From: Cercis canadensis
Lineage: Eukaryota > Streptophyta > Magnoliopsida > Fabales > Fabaceae
Direction: 5' to 3'
NCBI GenBank assembly: GCA_003255065.1
Contig: QAOA01008326.1
Location: forward strand, 212,327-276,326
Length of the DNA stretch: 64,000 nt
Of the stretch, positions 46,001 to 57,600 are shown one piece after another. Numbering within the stretch: the first letter of the stretch is position 1; each line of letters begins with the position of its first letter. The notes under the pieces are model-generated. The model was not told the origin of the DNA. It made no database searches and worked only from the letters and a program-made list of their open reading frames with translations. A program made the translations under genes and the position numbers.

Positions 46001-49000
46001 ATTGTAGAGATGTTAAGACAAAAGGCAAACTCAAGCAGCTTAAATTAAGAAAGTAGATAAAACCCAGCCATGACAGATTGTAAAAATGTGTATCTTGTAA
46101 ATAGAACTTCTTGTAACTGTATATATAGCTGGTCATACACTTAATTATTGATACAGTAAAAACACATACCTTTTCACTGAGAAGTGAAGTGACACCACTC
46201 TCTTCTTCTGCTGTAATTTCGCTGAGCCTGCTACTTGACACCTGATTTTCCACTGGTTGAGATATGGAAAGCATCTTGTCACTGGTATAAAACCCAGTAA
46301 ATGCTGGTAATGATCTTAGCACCAAAGAGCGTAATTGAGGAAACACAATCTCCTTATCTTTCATAACATGATCTGTATTCCCTTGTCTTTCCCAAACAAC
46401 AATCTCCTCCAAAGAATCACATTCAGAAACTTCAATTGTTTGAAGATTAGTAAGAAGTCCAACCATGAAACATGAGAAGAGATTCTTCAATTGGCCACAA
46501 ATTCTAATATTGATGGTTTTTAAATTGTTGAAGGACGAATCTGTAACTAGACTGGAGCATATTTTCTCTATCTTCTCGAGTCTATAAAGACATAAGGACT
46601 CCAAGTTGGGAAAAACCTCTTGAGGGGAAAAGATCTCCGTTGTGTTTATGATGCACTGGATGTCAAAATTATTTATGATGGACAAATGTTTTAGACATGG
46701 AAATCAAAATTATTTATGATGGACAAATGTTTTAGACATGGAAATCCTTCCAAATTCAACTCAAGAAAAACATTCTGAACACCATTTAGTTCTCCCAACA
46801 ACAACCTTTCAACTTTTCTGAATAGCACTTTAATACCCTTTTGAGAATGAATTTTAATGCCTTCTTTTAGCTGTAGTGCCAAAACCCGAGATGCTTCATA
46901 CTTATCAGGTATCTTGAAATCTCCCACTGAAAGCGTTTTAAAATCTCCAATGACAATCTTGTAGCTATCCAACTCATCAAAGAACAAGTTCCTCGGCAAA
47001 ACGGCAACATTTGGGATGTACATGTCTAGCGTTGTCAATTGATGCAAATGACTCAAGTCAGCAAGACTAGCATTTTGACTTTGTTCTGTCTGCCCTTCAG
47101 CCTCCCACTGGATTGAATTGTTTCTCATATACAACTCTTCCAAACTATTCAACCTTGATATTACATGAGGTGGGATCACTCTAAGTTTTGAGCAGTTACT
47201 TATGTCAAGCAATTGTAGCTTCCCCAATTTCCCTAATTCACTTGGCAAATTTTCAAATTCAGCTCCAGCAAGGCTGAGGATTCTTAAATTCTTCAGCTCT
47301 CCTATGATGGGTAAGTTGCCATCAATCTTGCATTGCTCCAAACAAAGCATTCTAAGGTTTGTTAGGAACTTAATTGAGTAAGGTAACTTTGAAAACCTAA
47401 TACCAGTCAATATCAATACCCTCAGGTTTTTCATTCCTTCAAAAAAGTTGTCTGGTATTCTCAAAAAGGGATCACTATTGTCAATATGTAAGACTTTGAG
47501 TCTAGGACAATTCATCTCTTCAGGAAGCTCATCAATAAAATCACAGTAGTGTAAAGAAATAGCTGTATACCTTTCAAGTTCATCGTTGTCAGGCCATTCA
47601 TCTAGTTTGCCATTTCTCACTGTAAATACACGCTGCTCCTTAGATGCTATCGAGAGAGCAACATTGCGAACCATATCATGCATGGTGAAACGACCACCAG
47701 AATAACTGTCCAGCAACAAACTCAAGTTTTTTAATCTGGTGACCAATGCATCTACTCTATTTCGAGCTTCTCTCATCATATTTACACCTTGAAACACACG
47801 CAAACCAATGCAGTACTTCAATAAGTCCATAATTAACGGATCATTACCCATTCGAGCACAAAGTAAGAATGTAGACTTGAGTTCCTCATTTTCTAGATGA
47901 TCATAACTCAACTTCACAGAAAACTCCACAGATTCCTGCATTTCTGTGAATTCTCTCCCTTCAAGTTGCTGAAGGGCATCTTTCCACACAGTGGAGTTCT
48001 TATTTCTTAATGCCCTTCCAATTGTAACAATTGCCATAGGCAATCCTGCACATTTCTTGGCAACACTAGCTGCCAGTGTTGACAAGTTAGAAGCTTTATC
48101 AAGTCCAGCCATCTTCTCAAACAAAGTCTCAGCTTCCTTTTCATCTAAGACTACCACGGGGAAAATTGAGTTTTTATCAACATCCATTTGATTAGACAAT
48201 ACTTCTCTATTTCTGGAAGTTAGTAAAATTTTGCACCGCTTGTTATCACCAAGGGATGTTACCTTTTTTGACATGTTGTCGTCAAATTCAGGTACATCTT
48301 TGGCAGCCACATGGTTGACACTACCATCCAAGCTAGGTATTTCTTTGGCACTCCCCTGGCTAAGACTGTCATCAAAGTCAGGTCTGTCTTTCGCAGTCTC
48401 CTGGCTGAGACTACCATCAAAGTCAGGTCTGTCTTTTGCAATCCTCTCACTGAAATTATCATCATCATCAGATGGGATGCCTAACTTACTCAAGTCTATT
48501 CCATCCCAAAGGTCATCTAGGATTACAAGGGTATTCTCTTTCTTTAATCTCCCTCGTATATGACCTGCTCTTCCAATTTCACTGCCTTCTTCCAATCTTA
48601 ACCCCAACATGTCAGCAATTTGGCCTTGGATTTTCTTCACATCCGGATTGCTTGTTATGTTTGCCATGACTACCACATTGAACAACTTCTTTTCTTGAGC
48701 TCTCTTGGCCACTTCTTTGACCAAAGTTGTCTTACCCACACCACCTAGCCCATGGATCCCAATCCTCCCAACATTCGAGTTTTCAAGTGCTTTCAGAATA
48801 TCTTCTATAATCTTATTTCTTGATTCAAAGCTTTCATAACCAATGTTAGACAAAGCTGCATCCATTGACAACGCCGGGCCTGGATGATGAGAAACCGACC
48901 CATCTACTTTGGCATCTTCTAGCAGTTCATCAATCTGCTGTTTCATCTTTGTTGCTTTTCTGCCAAACTTATGCCTTAACCACAAATTAGGAAAGGAAAA

Positions 49001-49294
49001 ATTGGAGCATCTTGCCTTTCCATGCCCTTCATCTTCCTGAAACTCTTCATGTGCCTGATTCATCTTATCCACTTCTTCTAACCAATGTTGAACATCAGCT
49101 TCAATCTCCTCAGCATTTCTTTCAGCAGCATCAACTTTATGTTGCACCCTATCTCTTCTATCTTTGAGACTCATGGCTTTAGCTTTTAGCTCCTCAATAT
49201 GGGTCTTGTAGCAGAAAAGGTAACCCAGCTGCCGCCCACCCGATTTTACAACAAAATCGATTGCTGGTTGAAAAATGGCAGATACAAACTCCAT
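34056..49294 (-). CDS. Giant CC-NB-ARC-LRR immune receptor (RPS2/RPS5-type, At4g27190-like), frame disrupted
   Basis: Exons on the minus strand: 49294-46170, 45942-45688, 45568-44870, 44550-43726, 42928-42173, 41407-40589, 39904-39168 (broken), 39166-38497 (broken), 37620-36787, 36084-35329, 34889-34056. All junctions are GT-AG and phase 0. Exon 1: coiled coil (residues 1-150); P-loop GIHGLGGVGKTT (179-190); kinase-2 TLVILDDLW (255-263); a repeat insert; RNBS-B CKILLTSRN (354-362); GLPL (415-430); MHD at 538-540; LRRs from about 590. Known role: intracellular recognition of pathogen effectors with ATP/ADP switching. Exons 3-11 are LRR modules; the total exceeds 3400 codons. A 41-bp duplication at 46664-46745 shifts the frame: as written, translation stops at residue 867. 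Exon 1 minus one duplicate copy is 3084 bases, divisible by three. The N at 39167 fuses two exons. Reading beyond exon 11 meets a stop within 15 codons; a final short exon is possible. Confidence 0.9.
36159..36331 (-). mobile_element. tRNA-derived SINE in an NLR intron
   Basis: Flanked by AAAATACCTATCTGTATC (36141-36158) and AAAATACCTATCTATATC (36332-36349), a TSD with one mismatch. On the minus strand it has a box A-like TTGCTTAATTGGTAAAA, a box B-like GTTTGAATCCTG and a terminal A run. It lies between exons 9 and 10, 75 bases from the exon 10 acceptor. Confidence 0.85.
39167..39167. other. Single-N assembly join fusing two LRR exons
   Basis: On the minus strand, the end of a type A exon (...DRVDIPIDH) meets the sequence just inside the start of another type A exon (CFQFLTTLVMENCEF). 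Missing are the tail of the first, an intron, presumably a type B exon, another intron and the first 30 or so codons of the second. A single N marks the spot. Confidence 0.8.
44665..44765. mobile_element. Possible small MITE in NLR intron 3
   Basis: ACTGTCAATGTAAAATT (about 44677) and ATTTTACTGACAGTAAAG (about 44748) are imperfect inverted repeats around 70 bases apart. The ACTGTCAGTGTAAAAT motif is common in plant MITEs. No TSD was verified. Confidence 0.3.
46664..46745. repeat. 41-bp perfect tandem duplication in NLR exon 1
   Basis: Bases 46664-46704 and 46705-46745 are identical (each contains ATTTATGATGGACAAATG). The unit is not a multiple of three, so the second copy changes frame at codon about 864 and exposes a stop. 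One copy alone keeps NNFD followed by the downstream LRR frame. Confidence 0.95.
48254..48470 (-). repeat. 45-bp coding minisatellite inside the NB-ARC domain
   Basis: Four full 45-bp units start at 48291, 48336, 48381 and 48426, with a partial one at 48254-48290. In protein they give about 15-residue units around AKDRPDF-D(G/D)SLSQ (residues about 277-346), acidic and Ser-rich. They lie between kinase-2 (ends about residue 263) and RNBS-B (from 354). In most relatives I know, only some 20 residues separate these motifs. The open frame on the opposite strand is a repeat shadow. Confidence 0.93.
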
Positions 49295-49660
49295 TTTTGT
49301 TCTTATTGATTTTCCTCTGCTATAAAGAGTAAATAACTAAACATAAGATTAAGATAAGTAACAAAATAAAGAAAGCAAAAACAAAATATAACAAAATCTC
49401 ACCTATCTTTCAAACAAGATACTACAAAGAGTAAACTAAACATAAGATTAAGATAAGTAACAAAATCAAGAAAGCAAAACGAAATAACAAAATCTCACCT
49501 CACTTTCAAATTGGAATCAAGTGAAATTCATAGCTTGTTGGGCCAATCTATCTCGGAAGAATAGTGTTGTTTGCCAAATTAACGAGCAGAATTGGAAGCC
49601 CTGACACCATGGAACACAAGCAAATGAACCAATTCCAAATCCTACTTGGATGATATATTA
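49295..49660 (-). promoter_or_regulatory. NLR 5' leader with duplicated splice-donor region
   Basis: Two near-identical blocks of about 90 bases (49324-49413 and 49425-49515) share ACATAAGATTAAGATAAGTA and ACAAAATCTCACCT. The latter is on the minus strand AGGTGAGATTTTGT, a good splice donor, so a 5' UTR intron with two tandem donors is likely. Transcription start was not determined. Confidence 0.5.
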
Positions 49661-49842
49661 AATGTGCTCACTACATGCTTGCTTGCTTGCTTGTTTAGTT
49701 AATAGAGACGAGCTTGAGGTTTTAGAACTTGGTAGTGAAGTGGAGGATTCACAGACAAGGACAAAGAGGGGCCATGCCACTAGGTACTGCACCCTCCTTC
49801 GCAAATATTGGGACATGGCACTGCCCCATTGGTCATCCCATC

Positions 49843-51475
49843 TAAGGGTGTAATCGGTCCGGTTTACACCCGAAACCGCCACAGAACCGAGCAAGCCATC
49901 TCGGTTCAATTTCTTAATATTTTTTTTTTAAAACCAAACCGAACCGAACCAATCAAACTCGGTTTGGTTTGGTCGGTTCACTCTGTCACCAAATCAAACC
50001 TCCCAGTCCCAGTCCAGCATATTATTCCCTATCCAAGTTGAACTTGAACCCTTTTGAATTTGGATAGTTAAAACTTTAAATGACCGCCTAAACATAAAAC
50101 ACCCACTGAATTTATGGCAAATTTAAGGGAAGAAAAAGAAAAAGAAAAGCCTGCTCATGCTCATAAAAGACTCATCATCTTTATCCATCTCTTAAAAAGT
50201 TAAAAAGGTACCAGAAAAAGTCAGTGCCTCATCACGTGATGCTCATCACACTAGAGTCACGTGATCACCTTCTAGTACGGCCTTTTAACACCATTGGTTG
50301 GTTCTTGGGAGAGTAACAGAGAAGTAATGGATTACATAACAGCTATGACTCAAGGTAAGGGTTTCAACTTTTAAAAAATAAAAAACCAAATCATTCTATT
50401 TGAAAAATAAGAGAACCAAACTGTTTTATTTTGACAAAATGAGTTGAAAATCGCAATTAAGCATGAGTATGTGTTTAATCTCAGCTTTAGCTTGAGCAAG
50501 GGAGAGTAGTGGGTGGGGTAAAAACGAAAAAAAAGAAAGTTTGGAGCTGTTCTAACACTATCACTGTATCACAGTTGAAACAGAAACAAGAGCTGAAAAC
50601 TCCTAGGTAGCCATAAATGGGAGGAAACGCACAGGGGCCACACAACAGCATTACAGCACCACAAATTCATAAATAAATAAAAACGCTGCCCAAACAATAA
50701 AAAAAAAAAAACAAAAATCCCCAGATCAAAATAATTTAGCAGCTAAGAAAGCACAAAGAGAACAAAAAATAAAATAAAATAAAATACCACGATACAGAGG
50801 CCTAAGAAGGGGGGAAAGAGAACGATATAGAGAGATGGAGACAGAGTTGCAGCAAGAAAAATAGAAACAGAGACCAAAGCAAGGAGAAAATGGAGCAGAT
50901 CGAGAAAGATAAATTAGGATTTCTTGCCTGTTCCTTTCCCTCAAGAGTCCCAATTTGCTATCCCATTGTTACGACTTGCGAATGGTTGAGGAAAAATTTT
51001 GGGGCTTGCATCAGAGAGTGAAGACTGAAGACCAGAAACTTTGAAGGCTAAAGACCGCAATCAACCAACACAACGTAGTTTTAGGAAGTTTATAATTACA
51101 TTATATAATAAAACTATATATATATATAGAGAGGTTTCTGACATACTTTTAGTATTTATGTAATATGTCATATTACATAGAAATAGCCAATAAATAAATG
51201 ATATGTGTACAAATTAACTGTTTTTAAGTTTGTTTAAAAAATTAAATAAATTATATTTTATATATAATAAAATATGAAAACTATGTATGCTTACCACGTT
51301 AGTGTNGATATACATGGATTGATTTAGTTTTTTATCACAAAAATTAAGCACCGAACCAGACAGTTTAGTTTTCTAAAAATAAAAATTGAGAACCAGACTG
51401 ATCTTTCGGTTTGGTTTGTTTTTCCTCTGATCCAGTTTAGTTCGATCAGTTTAGCCAGTTTGATTTACACCCCTA
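49843..51475. mobile_element. hAT-like non-autonomous transposon
   Basis: A perfect 8-bp TSD ATCCCATC lies at 49835-49842 and 51476-51483. The ends are TAAGGGTGTAATCGG and (reverse complement of the right end) TAGGGGTGTAAATC, hAT-type TIRs. Subterminal regions are rich in CGGTTTGGTTTGG / CCGAACCGAACC. No transposase is seen. The uninterrupted target is present as a second copy at about 51594-51690. An N lies at 51306. Confidence 0.88.
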
Positions 51476-51593
51476 ATCCCATCCTTATAGAAATATTATT
51501 ATCTTAATTATTTGAATTGAATGTGTCATTTACTTTATGGCTTTTTTTGTCATGTACCATGTGATAGTGATATTCACATTGGATACTATCTAC

Positions 51594-51690
51594 TGCACCC
51601 TCCTTCCCTCGCAAATATTGGCACATGGCATTGGGCATTGCCCCATTGGTCATCCCATCCTTATAAAAATATTATTATCTTAATTATTTG
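51594..51690. repeat. Duplicate of the hAT target region
   Basis: GCACCCTCCTTCCCTCGC, CCCCATTGGTCATCCCATCC and TTATAAAAATATTATTATC repeat the sequence at 49787-49842 plus 51476-51520 without the transposon. The duplication therefore predates the hAT insertion. Confidence 0.8.
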
Positions 51691-52169
51691 ATTTGAATGT
51701 ATAAAAAATATTTTAAAATTAATATAAAAATATTTTTTATATACATAAATTTAATTTTTATTAACGGATTTAAAATCTTATTCATACTATGTAATTTTAT
51801 TTTTTGTGATTTTCATAACAATATTAATTTTAAAATGTGAATTCCAACCAAACCCTCTCAATGAAAATAAGATAGTCTCACTTAGTAACTACTTTTATAA
51901 ATTAAATAGTTTGTAAAATTGATGTTTAAATAATTATACATATTTTTTTTATTGAATTCTAATTCTATTAATTTATGTATAGACATATATAATTTTTCAT
52001 ATTTAAAAGATAGATAACATAAAATATTTGCTTTGGGTTAATTACTATTTTCATTCATGAGTGTCATATACTTAACTTTTTTATAATTATTCATTAATTT
52101 CTCACCAAATTAAACTGAACCTCTCCAAAATTACAATAGTGAACCCAAAAAAAACCTGAGTGTCAAAGA

Positions 52170-52800
52170 AAGCATATGCGATGTCCATTCAATGGCATGG
52201 GCAGAAAACAGAAGGTAGAGAGAAAGAATATCAAAGAAAGATGGAGATAGAGGTAGAACAGGAGGAATAGAAACAGAGAGACCCAACCAGGGAGAAAGGG
52301 AAGGCAGATTGAGAAAGAAGAGCTGAAATTTTAGATTTCTTGTACAAGTAATCCTCTGTCTCCTTCACGAATCTGTGCTAAGTAAAGGGAAAAAAAAAAT
52401 GTTTTTATTTCTTGCCCCTTGCTTTCCCTTAAGAGTCCCAATTTGCTCTCCCATTGTTGCAAGTGATATTTGAGGAAAAGCTTGGGTGCTATGGCATTGG
52501 TGGATGCTCTGTCTTCCTAGTTTTTTTAATCTTTTATTTTTTTTAAATCATTTGCAGAGAAAAGTTTGGGTGCTATGCTTGTAAATGAGAGAGGAAGAAG
52601 ATGAGTGAAAATGCAAGAAAAAGAATTTCAGGAGAGAGGTGCGGGAGGAAAAAGCTGAGAGGGGTAGGGGAAGAGTCGAAGAGAGGAGAAAGAATGATTA
52701 AGAATAAAAAAAAAAATTAGAAGGACTAAATCGTTGAAAATGAAAATTGGAGGACCAAACTTTTCATTTGGACAAAATAGAGGGACTAAAATTACAATTG
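52170..52800. repeat. Segment homologous to the hAT interior
   Basis: AGAGTCCCAATTTGCT and the GAGAGA-rich purine tract resemble 50790-50980 inside the hAT element, and the 'gaccaaac ... gacaaaatag' segment resembles about 50380-50440. Probably a remnant of a related element or an older duplication. No gene. Confidence 0.45.
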
Positions 52801-53269
52801 AGCCTAATATTTAACAACTAATAAGAGCCACATTTTGTGGTAGTGGGAAGTAGTGTGGGCAATTTTACATTTTTACTGGTGGGCAACTCTGTGAAATGAT
52901 ATGTATAGCTGTTGAAAATGATTTCATGTTGTGGGGCAAATGCCCTACATCCTTATACATAGATCTTCCACTGCTGAATTGGAGCTTCTAGTATGTGTTT
53001 TTCTTGTGTATTGGTTAAGCAATCAAAAAGTAATCTTTAACCAATGTTTTTCTTGTGTTATAGGTGGCATTGTATTTTATGGCTTAGATTATTGACAGAT
53101 GCTAAATCAATCTGTTCATACACATATTAAGTTAGTGTTGATGTCCTGGTAATTGGGTGCATATATCTAGCAATTCTGGTAGATAAATGCTTGTTCTGTT
53201 CTTAATGTGAGTACTTAACATATTCTGGACTTTTATAATGACTCATTGACATTTTTATGTTGTGTACCT

Positions 53270-54300
53270 TGGAGGATGCTTGTCCTCAATCCGACAAAGG
53301 GAAGTGATATGGATGCCATTTTCAATCAAGAAAGGCAACTGGGAGCAGCATACAGAGTGAATTTTGGCACTGTGTGGTAACCCCATAAGTTTCACAGAAA
53401 AATATAAATAGTTAGCTGAATTACACAATGGAATATACTTTGCAAGCTTGGAAATCTTAAGTAATTACATTTTGGGTTATTTACTTGCTTTGAATTTTCT
53501 TTATGTTGCTAAACTGTGGACTTCCAAGTCAGTAGTTGTACTTTGTAAACATCTGCTTATGAGCATTTGATGTTGTGTTATGCAATATCAGCTACCCGAT
53601 TAGAGTTTGAATTATAAAATATTTTCTGAATGACTTGCAGTATAGTCAGCTACCTGAAGATTCAATTCATGATCTATCACTTGTGAACATCTCTTGGATC
53701 TGCATGCTGGTAAAACTCAAGTAACCGGAACTATTGTTTATTGATTGAATATCATTTACACTGGTCTTTCTCTTGCTTATATAGCTAAGAAGTTACACTC
53801 CTACTATAATGTAAATACTACTGCATTAAGACTCCTACTAGAACTAACACTACTACCCATATAACTCCTACCTCTTTGGATAACTACTGATACTCCTAGA
53901 TAAACCAGAGCTCTACTACTGTAAACTAGAACTACTACCGTTGTAACTCATGTTATCTCACGTGCATGTGCCATGGCATGTAGCGTGGGTTGGGCTTTCT
54001 TGTTCTACTGCTAGCTCTTCTGTGGCCCATCGTATCACATGCCTAGGTGGAAGGTCGAATTTAGGCTGTGGTAAATCAGTGCAGCATGGATTATGGGTTC
54101 GCATGATAATATTCAAAATTCTTGGAATTTAAGGCCTTTAACAATAATCTTTCAATCTCTCCTATTGTGTCAGAATTGCCTATCTTAACCCCTAGAGCAA
54201 TGAAATCACTGAAAAGCAATTGCAAGAAAGAAAGAATTGCCTATATTAAACCAACAGAAGCTCGCAGTTCCTGCTCAAGAAACCCACATCTTCCTGTAAG
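53270..54300 (+). other. Exon-like relics, unidentified
   Basis: One segment (about 53279-53387) is open and ends QERQLGAAYRVNFGTVW then a stop. A second follows TGACTTGCAG at 53640 (YSQLPEDSIHDLSLVNISW). A third (54123-54297) is open (FKAFNNNLSISPIVSELP...) and ends at a strong GTAAGTTAC donor. They could be pieces of a decayed gene upstream of F-box copy D. I recognise no family and cannot join them confidently. Confidence 0.25.
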
Positions 54301-54659
54301 TTACTACCATGCTCCTGGTAATTAAGTTTAGATTCTTTCTGCAGGTTTATGTTATGGAATTATACCTGACTGAGTTTCTAATTCTTTTATTTTGGAGTCT
54401 AACATAACTCTTTTACCATTGGGTCTCTTGGTTTATTTGAAAAAGTCAAGGCCAAAACCCTAATGAAAAGACACACCCTAACCAAGTAACCAGAGCAGTG
54501 ACGCTCCGGTTCTGCTTCTTGAAGAGCTTCGTACGCTTGGAGCAGCGATGAGGGTTAGAGCACTCCTTGGCCTTGGACAGACAAGAGCTGAGAAGTGAAG
54601 AAGAAACAGAAGCACAAGAACAAAGTAAGACAACCAAACACTAAAATTTATGATAGAGA

Positions 54660-57600
54660 ATGGTGGAATTAGGAACTTCAACTAGAAAGCGCCCAAAATT
54701 TACTGAGGCAGAACAAAATGAAGCAGCAATCGACTCGATTAGCACACTAACTGATTCATTGCTTTGCAAAATCCTTTCCTTTCTTCCAACCAAAAAGGCT
54801 GTTGCCACAAGCATTTTGTCAAACAGGTGCAAATCACGCTAGACTCTGGTCCCAGATATTGATCTTGAGGAGGGCTCTTTTGGTCGTGGAAGTGATGAGG
54901 TCCCTATGAATTTTGTCCATATTGTGAATAGCATCTTAACTCAAAGCAAAACAAAAAGGTCAGAAAATTTCGTCTCTCTTGTCGTCGCAACAGTTGTGAC
55001 CCCGTCCATGTCAAGGAATGGGTTTTCGTTGCTATACACGGCAACGTTGAGCAAATGGATCTTTCTGTTAACCTTAAGGAAACCATTGATTTGCGGCCGC
55101 TCAGCTTTTCCATTTGCCAAAGTATTGTGGTTTTGAAACTAAGTGGCAACATCACTCTAGATGCTTCTTCAGCCTTTCATTTTCCCAAGCTCAAGACTTT
55201 GGAACTCTCGTCACCTGTAGATGATGGTGTTTTAAGTGGGTTAACTCTTTCTGTCATGTTCTTGATGATTTTAATTACTGCATTAATAAATTTTGAATCG
55301 TCAATCAAAATCTCTATGGCTTCTCTGAAGAAATTATATCTCTGTTTTGAATATGTGTTCAATGAACTGGAAATAAACACTCCATCTCTTGAGTACCTTA
55401 TTTTAGAAGGTAGTAACCTCCTAAATTTTGTGGGTGGGAAGTTGCAAAATGTTGTTGATGCAAATTTGGGCCTTGTAATTTGGGATAAAGAATCTCTTGA
55501 CAATGCAAGCGAGCTTCTAAAAGCACTTCATGGAGTTGAATCTTCTTTTTGACCATTGAGGTGATGTGCTTTTTGATGGATAGTTGGATAAAATATTAGT
55601 TATTGCTTGTAATAGTTATTTTCTTCATTTCCATTGTTTTATATGGTTGGTATACTATGTGGAATTGTATATTATTGTTTGTAAATACTTTGCTGGTTGT
55701 CTTAGACTTGCAGTATGTACCTGATGCTCATAAGCTAGATCTTCCAGAGTTTTCCAATTTGGTTCATCAGGAGCTTGAACTTCTATCATGTGACATAAAT
55801 TTCCTGGTAAATTTGCTTAAAAAATGTCATAAACTTGGAATTCTTGTCATTTATAAGGTTTGTTCATCTCCAACGTTTGGTTTTGGCCTATGTATTCTTT
55901 CTGTTTTATACTTTTGTGTTTTGTGTTATTGGTTTTGGATTTGATGGTATAGTGGCTGGTTAAGTGACGTGAGGGAGAATGATAATATGGGTTTTTGGCT
56001 GAAATTTTTCATTTTCTTCACTTCATTGAGAGTACAAGTTTGGTATTTGTGGACTATTTTGATTGCTTCTTTTCAAGAGAGACAGATGGAAGCTGAAGGA
56101 TCATTTTCGTTTTGACTTAATTTGAGGTTGTAGATGGTCATAGATATGTCAAATGTCATAATGTGGACCTACCCACATTCTCACATTTCAAAGTATATTC
56201 TAGCCCAAGGGGCATAAGGGCCATTTTGCAGGCTCATTGAATTAATTGGCCACAATTTCTATTTGTTTCTTTTTGCCACAATGTGTTGTAGATATCAGTG
56301 AGAAAAATTCAAATAATGCAAACTAGCAAATATAATATTGACCAAGGTCAAATTGTTGATATAATTTTAGTTTTCAAATGTATAAATCTAGCCTATGATG
56401 CATAAATATATATTTCATATTTATTATGATCACTAATATAATAAAATAGAAATATTTGTTAATGACAATTTATCTATATACAAGGTTTTTAATATAGCAA
56501 GCTAAGAACCACTTTGAGTATAAGAAATCATACTTCAAAATAATAATTTAACAACAAAAAACTAACTACTTCAATCAAAATATAATAATTATAGCACTAA
56601 TATAAAATATTTTGTTATTAATTTTTTTTTAAATTATAACAAATTACTTATTTATCCAAATTAACACAATCTTTAATAAGTACTAATTAATGCCTTTTTC
56701 AATAATTTCCACAATTATAAGCATTTATACACTGGTCTATCCAAATTCTTTAAAAAGAGTTTATAGATTTTAGAAACGTTTCTTCAAGTATGTATCAAAA
56801 CACTAAATTATAACTTAATTTAAAAAGAGTTTATAGTATAAAAGCTTCTCTCATAAAGTCTTTTTTATATAAACGCTTAAATAAGTTGTTTACCTAAACG
56901 GGGCTTTAATAGATTTTGTGTTAGGACTAGAACTCCAAAAAAAAAAAAAAAAAACAACAACAACAACAATTGAATGAACTTTTTATTGCTATATTTAGTT
57001 TCAACATTAATAATTCCTTGGACTTAAAATTTTGACTTTTCCTATTATGAAGAGCAACTAGGGATTTTAAATTTTTTCATTCAAATTGACAAAGCAACAT
57101 TTGTTACTTGTTGTGTGGTTTGAACAATCACTATATGAATACCAAACATCCATTGATTCTTAATGAGAATTAAGAATAAGAAGAATAAACATTTCAAGGG
57201 ATTCATTTCTTTCAGATTAGTCTCTTCATTTTTATGATACCAACCATCTTTTTCAAAATGGGTTTGCCTTTTGCACCACTTCAATGCAATTGTTTGTTTC
57301 ATGACAAATTTTCTTGCATATATTTCAATAGAAGCTAAATTTTCTTCTTTTGCCCCCTTGACTTTTACAATTTCCTCTCACCCTACCGCAGTTATTAAAT
57401 ACTCCTCCCTTTCAAGAGGTTTGACAGTGGTTTTCATTCTTTCTGTCTCCATCATTTTTGGAATTATTTAATTTAGATTGGAAAGCTTGCTCTTGTGGTT
57501 GCTCAAATCTTTACATTATGTCCTCATCAGAGCCCATAAATTCCACTAGAATAATTCAATAGCAGCCACCACATGATCTAATTTAGCATGAAGGCTTCTG

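Noticed and set aside
48231..48563. 110-codon plus-strand frame opposite the NB-ARC domain
   Set aside because: It is the mirror of the 45-bp minisatellite and kinase-2 region; multiples of three keep both strands open.
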